DNA of 19,467 nucleotides, taken from contig JBGAKX010000085.1 in the NCBI GenBank assembly GCA_044224215.1, positions 1 to 19,467 of the forward strand, written 5' to 3'. A program made the position numbers and the translations under genes. The stretch comes from DAOMFM01 sp035429825. GTDB taxonomy: Bacteria > Acidobacteriota > Blastocatellia > UBA7656 > JADIYM01. Positions within the stretch are counted from its first letter, which is position 1. Every line of letters starts with the position of its first letter. Under the pieces are notes generated by a model, which was not told where the DNA came from, did no database searches, and saw nothing but the letters and a program-made list of their open reading frames with translations. This document shows positions 5,611 through 14,500 of this stretch, in pieces.

Positions 5611-8346
5611 ATGATGAGAACTGCAACTATTCGTCTGTCGATGGTCTGCCTTCTGCTGCTGGCGGCTGGATCGTCGGTTGTTTCCCAAACGCAGGCAGCG
5701 CCTGGCAATTCGATATCCGGTACTGTCGTGGATGCTCTTGGCGCGCCGGTCGAGGGCGCACGCGTGTCGCTCTCGAACGCGCAGCAGGCCTCCTTCCAGG
5801 CCGCGGTCACGGACAACCAGGGCCATTTCGAAATCACGGTTGTCGAGACCGGCTCGTACGTTCTGACGGTACGACGCGAGAGCTACGGCGACGTTCGCAT
5901 AGCCGTGGACGTTCCCTCCGACGCCGCGTCGTCGCTGCACCTGACACTTCCTGTCGCGCCAATCACGGACAAGGTCACTGTGACGGCCGAGGCCGGCCAG
6001 GTTGGCATCCCGGCCCAGATACCGCAGGCCGTCAACATCATCTCCGACGACCAGATCCGCATGCGTGCAAAGTCGGTGCTTGCTCAGGCCGCCAACGAAG
6101 AGGTCGGAGTAGCGCTTCAGCGCACGAGTCCGACGATCGGCGGCATCTTCATTCGCGGATTGACCGGCAAGAACGTCAACGTCTACGTCGACGGCATTCG
6201 CTACACCACGTCGACGCAGCGCGGCGGCATCAGCACGTTCTTTAACATGAACGACCCGTCGGGCCTGAGTGCCATGGAGATCCTGCGCGGACCGAGCAGC
6301 GCCCAGTACGGATCGGATTCACTCGGTGGAACGATCAATCTCGTGAACCGCGTTCCGTTCTTCTCGGCAACCGAGCCTGAAGTGACCGGCGAGATCGGCA
6401 CGTTCTACAACAGCCCCGACAATTCGTTCGGTGGCAACGCCCGGGTGGCGTACGGCACGACGAAGTTCGGACTCCTTGCAAACGTGTTCAGCCGCAGGAT
6501 CAACACGCTTCGGGCGGGCGGCATTCTGGACGGACACGCAGCCGTCACGCGTTTTCTTGGACTCCCGTCCGACATCCTCGGCGAGGATCGCATTCCCGAC
6601 TCGGCGTTCACACAGTACGGCGGCGCGATTCACATGAATTACGCGCCCACGGACCGAGACCAGTTCGTCGTTCGATACGAACGCAGCCAGCAGGACGGCG
6701 GGAAGCGCTATGACCAGCTGCTTGGCGGCGACGGGAACCTGCGCGCGGACCTGCGGAACTTCATGCTCGACTTTCTCTACGGGCGCTACTACCGACAGGG
6801 ACTCGGGTTTTTTGACACGTTCACCACGACGTTCTCGCTGAACGCCCAGCGCGAAGAGCGCGTCAACCAGGGAGGCAACGGAAACCCGCTCGGTTCGATC
6901 ACGAGCCAGTACGAGAAGACGTACGTCTACGGCTACAGCTTCCAGCTCACCAAGCTGTTCCCGCACGACAACGACTTCCTGCTCGGCGCGGATCTCTACC
7001 ACGAGCACGTGAATGCGCCCGCGTATTCGTTCAGCCCGTCGTCGGGAACCGTCACGCCGTCGCGGCCGCGCGTGCCCAACAAGGCGCGATACCTGCAGTA
7101 CGGTTTCTTTGCTCAGGACAATTGGGACGCGATTCCCACGAAGCTCCGATTCTCGGGAGCGCTCAGGTACAGCGTCGCCTCGTATGAGTCGTGCTCGTGC
7201 GACAGCCCGCTGGTAAACGGCAAGCCGCTCTGGCCGAGTGACAGTCTGCGCGCCGGCGATTTTTCAGGCCGTGCCGGCGTGGTCGTAACGCCCGTGTCGC
7301 CGCTCAGCATCGCGTTCAACTACAGCCGCGGATACCGGGCGCCGAACATCACCGATCTCGGGACGCTCGGACTGACCGGGGACGGTTACGAAGTCTCGGC
7401 TCCCGACGTCTCGGGTCTTGGAGCGTCCGTCGGTACAACCGCCGACGACACTGCGGTTTCGAGTGGTCAACCGGTCGTGCAGCTCGAGTCGGAGTGGACA
7501 AACAACTACGACCTTGCCGTCCGCTACGCAAACGACCGGTTCGAGTTCTCGACGACCGGGTTCATCATCGACTTCAACAACACGATCACCAAGCAGTCGC
7601 TGATACTCCCGCAGGGAGCCGTCGGTTTGTACCTTGGCGGGCAGCAGATCATCAGCCAGGATCCGAACGGTGTCGTGTTCGTAGCCGCGTCGAGCGCTCC
7701 GGTGCTCGTTCGCGCGAATTTCGGCCCGGCCAACATCAAGGGGTTCGAGAGCGAGATGCTCGTCAAGATCTCGCGCGATTTCACATTTGCCGGCAACTTC
7801 ACGTACATCCGCGCCGAGGATGAGTTCGGCATGGCGCCGAACATCGAAGGCGGCACGCCGCCGGCGACCGGCTTCATGCGGTTGCGATACGAACAGCCGG
7901 GGAGCCGATGGTGGGTCGAGGCCTACACGACACTGGCGGACAGCCAGAACCGTCTGTCGTCGCTCGACATTTCGGATCGCCGAACGGGAGCGAAGCGCTC
8001 CACGTCGAGCATCGCATCGTTCTTCAACAACGGCGCTCGCGTGCGGGGGCTGATCGGGCCCGGTCCGGACAACGTCTACGGCACCTCGGATGACGTCCTT
8101 CTGCCGACCGGCGAGACGCTGTCGGAGGTTCAGCATCGGCTGCTCGGTTCCAAGGACTCGGCGCCGCTGTTCACAACCGTTCCGGGCTACGGTATCTTCG
8201 GCGTCCGCGGCGGATACCGGTTCGGCGAGGGGTCGGACCTGTTCATCGACTTCTCGAACATCGGCGACAAGGGATACCGGGGCATCAGCTGGGGCATACA
8301 AGGTCCCGGTCGGGGCGTCACGGTCAGTTACCGCTACACGTTCTAA
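5611..8346 (+). CDS. TonB-dependent outer-membrane receptor with N-terminal carboxypeptidase-regulatory-like domain
   Basis: 911 residues from ATG 5611 (MMRTATIRLSMVCLLLLAAG). A signal peptide ends near QTQA (about residue 29). Residues about 34-115 form a CarboxypepD_reg-like beta-sandwich (ISGTVVDALGAPVEGARVSL ... GHFEITVVETGSYVLTV). The plug follows at about 125-245, with PQAVNIISDDQI, GGIFIRGLTGKNVNVYVDGI and the family signature LRGPSSAQYGSDSLGGTINL. The rest is a beta-barrel ending in VSYRYTF, with the terminal aromatic residue needed for BAM insertion. There is no secretin/TonB signalling (STN) domain, so it is not a classic FecA-type transducer. Substrate unknown. AAAGGA (5593-5598) is the likely ribosome-binding site. 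It follows the sigma/anti-sigma pair, suggesting control by that sigma, and ends in a hairpin terminator. Confidence 0.93.
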   Translation: MMRTATIRLSMVCLLLLAAGSSVVSQTQAAPGNSISGTVVDALGAPVEGARVSLSNAQQASFQAAVTDNQGHFEITVVETGSYVLTVRRESYGDVRIAVDVPSDAASSLHLTLPVAPITDKVTVTAEAGQVGIPAQIPQAVNIISDDQIRMRAKSVLAQAANEEVGVALQRTSPTIGGIFIRGLTGKNVNVYVDGIRYTTSTQRGGISTFFNMNDPSGLSAMEILRGPSSAQYGSDSLGGTINLVNRVPFFSATEPEVTGEIGTFYNSPDNSFGGNARVAYGTTKFGLLANVFSRRINTLRAGGILDGHAAVTRFLGLPSDILGEDRIPDSAFTQYGGAIHMNYAPTDRDQFVVRYERSQQDGGKRYDQLLGGDGNLRADLRNFMLDFLYGRYYRQGLGFFDTFTTTFSLNAQREERVNQGGNGNPLGSITSQYEKTYVYGYSFQLTKLFPHDNDFLLGADLYHEHVNAPAYSFSPSSGTVTPSRPRVPNKARYLQYGFFAQDNWDAIPTKLRFSGALRYSVASYESCSCDSPLVNGKPLWPSDSLRAGDFSGRAGVVVTPVSPLSIAFNYSRGYRAPNITDLGTLGLTGDGYEVSAPDVSGLGASVGTTADDTAVSSGQPVVQLESEWTNNYDLAVRYANDRFEFSTTGFIIDFNNTITKQSLILPQGAVGLYLGGQQIISQDPNGVVFVAASSAPVLVRANFGPANIKGFESEMLVKISRDFTFAGNFTYIRAEDEFGMAPNIEGGTPPATGFMRLRYEQPGSRWWVEAYTTLADSQNRLSSLDISDRRTGAKRSTSSIASFFNNGARVRGLIGPGPDNVYGTSDDVLLPTGETLSEVQHRLLGSKDSAPLFTTVPGYGIFGVRGGYRFGEGSDLFIDFSNIGDKGYRGISWGIQGPGRGVTVSYRYTF

Positions 8347-8368
8347 GCATCCCGCCGACGGGACCCCG

Positions 8369-8398
8369 GGGCCGCATCTCGACGAGGTGCGGCCCTTT
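8369..8398 (+). terminator. Hairpin terminator after the receptor gene
   Basis: GGGCCGCA (8369-8376) pairs with TGCGGCCC (8388-8395); the stem extends inward through a T-G pair and CTC/GAG to a three-base loop, about 12 bp in all. Only three T follow, so it may be less efficient than the other two terminators. Confidence 0.7.
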
Positions 8399-8409
8399 GC
8401 CGTTGCTGC

Positions 8410-8415
8410 TATAGT
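8410..8415 (+). promoter_or_regulatory. Candidate -10 element upstream of the S41 protease
   Basis: TATAGT at 8410-8415 is 23 bases before the ATG at 8433. No good -35 is seen at the right distance. It supports transcription starting just ahead of the 8433 start codon. Confidence 0.3.
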
Positions 8416-8432
8416 TTCGTCTGGAGTTCTTC

Positions 8433-8492
8433 ATGTGGTTGCGTGATCGGTAGTTCTATGTCGCCGGCGCCGTTGCGCTTTCGGCGGCAGTC
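8433..8492 (+). pseudogene. Probable native 5' end of the S41 protease gene, interrupted by in-frame TAG
   Basis: ATG at 8433 is preceded by GGAG (8423-8426) at six bases. It reads MWLRDR, then TAG at 8451-8453, then FYVAGAVALSAAVVCGGVMD, in the same frame as the protease body. Reading across the stop gives basic residues plus a hydrophobic stretch, the form of a signal peptide or membrane anchor expected for a C-terminal processing protease. No start codon lies between the TAG and the end of the hydrophobic stretch. TAG ends at least six other genes in this window, so genetic-code reassignment is unlikely. One base change would restore the frame. Confidence 0.6.
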
Positions 8493-10082
8493 GTGTGCGG
8501 CGGTGTGATGGACCGGCAGGGCCGAACGGCATCGCCGGCAGGCGTGGCGGGGATCAGCGATCAGGGAGTGCAGGCGAGCTTCTCGGAAGCGCTCGACGTC
8601 GTGTCGACGAACTACGCCGGCTCGTACGAGATCGAGACCATCAACAAGGCAGCCATCCAGGGCATGCTCAGGACGCTCGATCCGCACTCCACGTTCTTCG
8701 ACTCGCGGGACTTCAGCGAGCTCAAGAACGAGCAGCAGAGCCACCTGATCGGCATCGGCGTCACGATCAACCCGCGCAACGGCAAGGTGTTCATCCTGTC
8801 GGCCGTGCCCGGGACTCCGGCCGAAAAGGCGGGGCTGCGGTACGGCGACCAGATCGTCGCGATCGACGGCCGCACCACCGAGAACATGTCCTATTCCCAG
8901 GTCGTCGCGAACGTCCGCGGCGAGCTCGGCAAGTCGGTCGACATCAGCGTGGAGCGCGTCGGGGTTCCGAACCCCGTGACGTTCCACATCGTCCGCGAAT
9001 CGGTTCCGCTGCCTTCGGTGCGGAACTCCTTCATGATCAACCAGACCGTGGGATACGTTGGGCTGACGGCCGGTTTCAGCAGCACGACGGACGCCGAGCT
9101 TGCGCAGTCGATTTCTGAGCTGCGCGGCCAGGGAATGGAACAGCTGGTCCTCGACCTGCGAAGAAATCCGGGTGGGCTGCTCGACGAGGCCATCAAGGTT
9201 GCTCAGCGGTTTCTGCCGGCTGGCCAGCGGATTCTCGTTGTGCGCGCGCGCGACGGCGGTTCCCGCGACGAGCGCGTGTACGTCTCAAAGAACGAGTCGC
9301 CCGAGAAGATGCCGCTCGTAGTGCTGATCGACAACAGCACGGCATCGGCGTCCGAGGTTGTCACGGGCGCACTGCAGGACCACGATCGCGCGCTCGTCGT
9401 TGGCGAGACGAGCTTTGGCAAGGGGCTCGTGCAGACGGTGTTCGACCTGAACTTCGAGACGGGACTGACGCTCACGACCGCCAAGTACTTCACGCCGACC
9501 GGGCGGTCCATTCAGCGCGACTACTCCAACATCTCGATGTACGACTACTACCTGCACCGGACGAGCTCGCTTCCGGACCATGACCAGCCGCAGGGCGAGG
9601 CGGTGCTCACGGATCTGGGACGCAGGATGTACGGCGGCGGAGGCATCACGCCCGACGTCAAGATCCCCGAGCAGAATGCGTCGTCCGTTCGCGGCCGGAT
9701 TCTCGGCGCGACGTTCGAGTTCGCGCGGTACCTTGTCTCCGGCCAGATCCCGGGGCTTCGCGACTACCGGATCGACACGGTCGACTATGGTCACGTGCTG
9801 CGCGGCGACGAGTACAAGATCTCCGATCGCGTGATCGACGCGTTCCGCCAGTTCCTGGCCACGCGCCAGCAGGACTTTCCGCTGACGAACGCGCAGATCG
9901 CCGCGAACCTCGACTACGTCCGAAACCGTATTCGCGAGGAGCTGATCACGGCCGCGTACGGCGCCGAGGCCGGCAACCAGTTCTTCGTGCAGACGGACCA
10001 GGCCACCCAGATCGCGATCGCGTCGCTCAAGGATGCGCAGCAGATGGCCGAGAACGCGCGGGCGCTTCAGGACCGGCAGTAG
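8493..10082 (+). CDS. S41-family C-terminal processing protease (CtpA/Tsp-like) with PDZ domain
   Basis: The open part begins at GTG 8493 and gives 529 residues. An N-terminal helical segment carries AIQGMLRTLDPHSTFFD, typical of CtpA proteins. A PDZ domain lies near residues 85-170 (IGIGVTINPRNGKVFILSAV, then GTPAEKAGLRYGDQIVAIDG). The S41 core has LVLDLRRNPGGLLDEAI, then TASASEVVTGALQDH with catalytic Ser285, and ETSFGKGLVQT with Lys310. The 25-residue Ser-Lys spacing is that of the Ser/Lys dyad in E. coli Tsp. A C-terminal extension of about 130 residues is mostly helical. The enzyme trims or degrades envelope proteins in the periplasm. From this start it lacks its signal segment, which lies upstream behind a TAG; the true start is therefore uncertain (GTG 8493, ATG 8508, or 8433 if the stop is an error). 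It is convergent with the S4-domain gene, 28 bases apart. Confidence 0.9.
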   Translation: MCGGVMDRQGRTASPAGVAGISDQGVQASFSEALDVVSTNYAGSYEIETINKAAIQGMLRTLDPHSTFFDSRDFSELKNEQQSHLIGIGVTINPRNGKVFILSAVPGTPAEKAGLRYGDQIVAIDGRTTENMSYSQVVANVRGELGKSVDISVERVGVPNPVTFHIVRESVPLPSVRNSFMINQTVGYVGLTAGFSSTTDAELAQSISELRGQGMEQLVLDLRRNPGGLLDEAIKVAQRFLPAGQRILVVRARDGGSRDERVYVSKNESPEKMPLVVLIDNSTASASEVVTGALQDHDRALVVGETSFGKGLVQTVFDLNFETGLTLTTAKYFTPTGRSIQRDYSNISMYDYYLHRTSSLPDHDQPQGEAVLTDLGRRMYGGGGITPDVKIPEQNASSVRGRILGATFEFARYLVSGQIPGLRDYRIDTVDYGHVLRGDEYKISDRVIDAFRQFLATRQQDFPLTNAQIAANLDYVRNRIREELITAAYGAEAGNQFFVQTDQATQIAIASLKDAQQMAENARALQDRQ

Positions 10083-10110
10083 ACGGTCCGGGACTGCTCC
10101 GTCGCAGCGG

Positions 10111-10371
10111 TCACTCGTAGGTCGTGACTGACGTGAGCTCGTAGAGGCCCGCGGCGTCTGCCTTTGAGGGCGGCCGAGCCGGTACGGTCAGCACACGCAC
10201 CGTCGTCTGCCGGCCGCGATACTTGACCGAGATCTCATCGCCGATCGAAACCGACTTCCCGGACTTGGCCACGTGACCATTGAGGGTCACCGCGCCCGCA
10301 TCGCACATCTCCTGTGCGACGGGACGCCGAGGCACCAGCCGGCTGTGCTTCAGGAACAGATCGAGCCGCAT
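10111..10371 (-). CDS. Small S4-domain RNA-binding protein (RqcP/Hsp15-like)
   Basis: 86 residues from ATG at 10371. The S4 fold is clear: MRLDLFLKHSRLVPRRPVAQ is the first helix pair, EMCDAGAVTLNGHVAKSGKS is the beta-hairpin that contacts RNA, then VSIGDEISVKYRGRQ. A short tail follows (LYELTSVTTYE). Proteins of this size and pattern include RqcP/YabO and Hsp15, which bind 50S subunits carrying stalled peptidyl-tRNA. Which of the two it matches best cannot be settled here. The gene overlaps the 3' end of the upstream SurA-like gene by 22 bases and has no clear ribosome-binding site, so translation is probably coupled. Last gene of the rfaE2-mfd-surA-like operon. Confidence 0.85.
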   Translation of the reverse strand: MRLDLFLKHSRLVPRRPVAQEMCDAGAVTLNGHVAKSGKSVSIGDEISVKYRGRQTTVRVLTVPARPPSKADAAGLYELTSVTTYE

Positions 10372-11456
10372 GTGCGTGGGGCGCGACGCGCGACCAACGC
10401 CGCGCGCCGCGCTCGTGACTGCTTGTCCGGCGTCGCCGACGGAGCCGGAGCCGCGGCCACCACGTCGTACTCAGGGCTGACGTGGATGTACGCCGCGCGA
10501 CGGAGCTCCTTCACGTACGCCGCCTCGGCCTCCTGGCTCCGGTCGTATACGATGGCGAGCGCGACATCCTGCTCGACCTTGTCGAACGGCTTGGCCGCCG
10601 CTTCACGGCGCTCGTCGACCTTTATGATGATCACGCCGTCCGCCATCCGGATCGGGTCGGTGACCTGCCCTGTCTGCAGATTCTTGATGGCAGCCGCCAG
10701 AGGCGCCGCAAGATCGTCAGCCGACTTGAACGAACCGAGGGATCCGCCATTCGAATACGAAGGACGCGACGGATCGCCGTTCTTCTTGACCAGGTCGGCG
10801 AACGACGACCCAGTTCGCGCTGCGATCACGATGTCGCGGCCCTTGGCCTCGATCTCCGTGAACGATCGGCCTTCAACAGGCAGGTAGAGCTCGGAGAGCT
10901 TCAGTTCGCCGGGCTCCATGAACTTGTCCTTGTTGGCCTCGTAGTAATCGCGCTTCTCCTTGTCGGTCAAACCGCGATAGACGGCGCCGTAGACCTCCTG
11001 GTTCATGACGCGGTCGCGGACCAGCCGCTCGCGCACGCGCTGACGCGCGTCCGCGGGGTCGACGCCACTCTTGCGCATCGCGTCCTCGAACTCGGTGATC
11101 GTCATCTGCTGCGCTTCGGCAAGCCGCTTGAACTGCGCATTGACGTCCGCCTCGACGTCGATTCCGAGATCCTGGCCCTTCTGGACGATCAGAATGTTGT
11201 CGATCATCGCATCGAGCATCTTGGGCCGCATCTCGGCGATCTTCTTGGCGGCCTCGTCGGGCGGGAACGCCTCGCGGATTTCGCGCTCGGTCTGCTCCAC
11301 GACCTCCAGGTACTGGGATCGCATAATCACTTCTGCGTTGACGCGCGCCACAACCTCTTCAACGAGCTGCTGTTGCTGGCCAAATCCGGTCGATGCCACC
11401 CCGGTTACCGCGATGAGTGCGCAGAGCGCGCCGCGCGCCGCTGATGCCAACTTCAT
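10350..11456 (-). CDS. SurA-like periplasmic peptidyl-prolyl isomerase / chaperone
   Basis: 368 residues from ATG at 11456, supported by AAGGAG ten bases upstream; the 17 further codons of open frame upstream lack such a site. Residues 1-27 form a signal peptide (MKLASAARGALCALIAVTG ... GFGQQ). A SurA N-terminal-type helical domain follows, with VEEVVARVNAEVIMRSQYLE and MLDAMIDNILIVQKGQDLGI. The parvulin (PpiC) domain spans roughly 175-290 (LKLSELYLPVEGRSFTEIEA, FADLVKKNGDPSRPSYSNGG, GSLGSFKSADDL, GQVTDPIRMADGVIIIKVDE). There is one PPIase domain rather than the two of E. coli SurA. The C-terminal 30 residues are Ala/Arg/Pro-rich and lie partly in the overlap with the S4 gene. Role: folding of outer-membrane proteins, which fits the receptor nearby. 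It follows mfd by 60 bases. Confidence 0.9.
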   Translation of the reverse strand: MKLASAARGALCALIAVTGVASTGFGQQQQLVEEVVARVNAEVIMRSQYLEVVEQTEREIREAFPPDEAAKKIAEMRPKMLDAMIDNILIVQKGQDLGIDVEADVNAQFKRLAEAQQMTITEFEDAMRKSGVDPADARQRVRERLVRDRVMNQEVYGAVYRGLTDKEKRDYYEANKDKFMEPGELKLSELYLPVEGRSFTEIEAKGRDIVIAARTGSSFADLVKKNGDPSRPSYSNGGSLGSFKSADDLAAPLAAAIKNLQTGQVTDPIRMADGVIIIKVDERREAAAKPFDKVEQDVALAIVYDRSQEAEAAYVKELRRAAYIHVSPEYDVVAAAPAPSATPDKQSRARRAALVARRAPRTCGSICS

Positions 11457-11516
11457 GAAGTACTCCTTGCAGGAACAGACTATTCGGACAAGTGCGCCCC
11501 GAACCAACAGAGCAGT

Positions 11517-14500
11517 TTAGACTGGCCCTCCGAGCCGCCGCAAGAGTCGTTCCACCGTCTCGATCGCGGCCTGATCGTCCGCCGGAAGCTCGTCCAGCGT
11601 GAACCGGAGCATCCCGCTCGGAGTGAACGTAAACCTCGAATCCGGATCCGAGATCAGCTCGAGCAGCAGGTCCGGATCGATTCGAGAGCGCTCGTCCAGT
11701 TTCAGCGAGATCTTGCCGCGATCGAGATCCACGGAACCGATCCCCAATTCGGTCGCGCGATTGCGGACGCGCGCGTACCCAAGCAGACTGATCACTGGCT
11801 CGGGCACCGGGCCGTAGCGGTCGTTGATCTCGGACCGGATCTCGTCGAGCGCCGCATCCGTTGCGGCTGCGGAGATTCGTTTGTACGTCCTGAGACGCTG
11901 ATTGATGTCGTAGATATAGTCGTCCGGTATCCGAACGTCGACGCCGAGGTTTACCGCGGCGGTCGGGCTCTCGTCCTCGATGCGCTCGCCCTTCATCTCG
12001 CGGACCGCGCGATCGAGCATCTGGCAGTAGAGATCGAACCCGACCGCGTTGATGTGCCCGGACTGCTGGCCTCCGAGGAGGTTTCCCGCACCGCGAAGTT
12101 CGAGGTCGAGCGCCGCGATCCGGAATCCGGCGCCGAGGTCGGCAAACTCGCGAATCGCCGCAAGGCGCTTTCGCGCGATCGGTGTGAGCTCCGCTTCGCT
12201 TGGGATCAGGAGATATGCGAACGCCTGGCGGTTCGACCGGCCAACGCGCCCCCGCAACTGGTAGAGCTGCGCGAGCCCGAACGTGTCAGACCGGTTGATG
12301 ACGATGGTGTTCGCAAGCGGGATATCGATGCCGTTCTCGATGATCGTCGTCGACACGAGCACGTCCAGCTCGTGGCTGACGAACTTGAACATCACGTCCT
12401 CGAGCTGCTTGTCGTCCATCTGTCCGTGACCGACGCCGATCCGTGCGGAAGGCACGATTCGGGCTATCAGGTCCGCGATCGTGAAGATCGTCTCGACGCG
12501 GTTGTGCACAAAGAACACTTGTCCACCGCGTGCAAGCTCCTGCTCGACCGCGCTCCGGATGACGTTCTCAGAAAACGGCACGACGACGGTCTGGATCGCA
12601 AGCCGATCGCGCGGCGGCGTCTCGATGACTGACATGTCCCGAAGCCCGGCGAGCGACATGTTCAGCGTTCTCGGAATCGGCGTCGCGGACATTGTCAGCA
12701 CGTCGACGCGCTTGCGGAGGTGCTTCAGGCGCTCCTTGTGACCGACGCCGAATCGCTGCTCCTCGTCGACGACGACCATTCCAAGGTCCTTGAACTGCAC
12801 GTCCTTGGACAGCAAGCGATGCGTTCCAACGACGATGTCGACCGAGCCGGCGCCGAGCGCCGCGATGGTCGCCTTGTGCTCCTTTGGCGACCGGAAACGG
12901 CTGAGCATCTGGACCGTGACCGGGAACGCCGCAAATCGTTGCGAGAGCGTCTTGAAGTGCTGGTACACCAGCACGGTGGTAGGAGCAAGGACCGCGACCT
13001 GCTTTCCCTCGGTCACCGCCTTGAAGATCGCGCGCATCGCGACTTCGGTCTTCCCATACCCGACGTCGCCGCACAGGAGCCTGTCCATCGGAACGGACTG
13101 TTCCATGTCGTGCTTCACGTCGGCGACCGCCACGTCCTGGTCCTCGGTCAGCTGATACTCGAATGCGTCCTCGAACTCGCGCTGCCACGGACCGTCGGAC
13201 CCAAACGCGTGCCCACCGACGAGCTTTCGTTCGGCGTACAGCTTCAGAAGCTCCTCGGCCATGTCGCGCATGGCCTTGGTGGTCTTGACCTTCGTCTTCT
13301 CCCACGAGGTTCCGCCGAGGCGATCGACCTTTGGCTGGTGACCTTCGGCGGCCGAGTACTTCTGGACGAGATCGAGACGTTCGACCGGGACATACAGTTT
13401 GGCCTCGTCCGCATACGTCAGAAGCATGAATTCCCGCGTTCCGCCGCGGTTGTCGCCGACCGGCATCTGCACGAGCCCGCCGAACCGGCCGATACCGTGA
13501 TCGACGTGCACCACGAAATCGCCGGGCTTCAGGTCGCGGAAGTCCGATAGAAACGCCGAAAAGCGGGCCTTTTTGCGGGCTGTGGCCCGTCGTTGCTCCG
13601 CGTGCAGATCGGCGGAGGCAAACAGATCGGTCTCGACGAGCACCGTCAGGTCCGTGGCCGACAGATGCAGACCCGTCGCCAGGCGCCCGACGCTCACGAG
13701 AGGGTGGACCGTGTCGGACGCGATGTCGCTCGGCGTGAGCTCCGGCGCGAGCCGGGCGTTGACGTCGTACTCGGCAAGCATCTCGACGACGCGCTCGGCA
13801 ACGCCGAGACTCGGCATGACGAGCAGCCGCGGCGACCCGGTGTCCATCGCGCGCCCGAGATCCGCGGCGAGCTCGGCGATCCGGCCGTGGTAGCGGGGCG
13901 CGGCCTGTGACGCGATGTGGCGGTCTTCGGCCTCGAGGGGCAGCGGAAAGTAGAAGAGCGGCGAGCCTCCGCCGTCGAGTTCGAATTCCGCGTCGATCCG
14001 CGCGGCGGCCTTGCCGAGAATTCGGAGGTCGAGCCGTCCGCACCGCGCGACCGCGTCGGTGAACGGCGCGCCGAGCACAAAGAGTGAATCGGGCTCGATG
14101 GCGACTTCGCCGTTCTCGACAGCGTCCGCATAGCGCTTGCCGAGCCTGCTCCGAAAAAGCGCGGCGCTCTGCTCAATGTGAGCGGGCTCGTCGACGACAA
14201 TGACTGCGCGCGACGAGAGGTAGTCAAGCGCCATGGCCTCGAGCGGCTCGACCAGCGGCGTCAGGTATTCCCACCCCGGGAAGCTCTCGCCCCGTTCGGC
14301 AGCAGCGAGCTTTGGCCTGAGGTCGTGCCCGAATCGCGGCTCGGTCCACGTGTCGCCCGCAGCGTCGGCCCACGCCATCAGCGTCTGGCGCCGATCGGGC
14401 TGCTCCCGCATCGGCGCAACGAGGATCGAACGCAACCGGTCAGTGGATCGCTGCGTCTCGGGGTCGAACGAACGGATCGACTCAACCGAGTCTCCGAAGA

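Noticed and set aside
7264..8301. A 345-codon open frame antisense to the TonB-dependent receptor
   Set aside because: Charged, low-complexity shadow of the receptor frame without motifs.
8451..8453. Amber stop reassigned to a sense codon genome-wide
   Set aside because: TAG properly ends groES, groEL, the secreted protein, the anti-sigma factor, the S41 protease and the kinase in this window.
8458..8508. A 16-codon leader peptide (ATG 8458, TGA overlapping ATG 8508) coupling to the S41 gene
   Set aside because: No ribosome-binding site of its own, and it would not explain the hydrophobic segment preserved in the protease frame.
10083..10110. Shared terminator between convergent S41 and S4 genes
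   Set aside because: Only a five-base stem (GACGG/CCGTC region) with no T-run on either strand.
12568..14043. A 491-codon arginine-rich open frame overlapping mfd on the same strand
   Set aside because: Out-of-frame reading of mfd; composition typical of shifted GC-rich codons, no domains.
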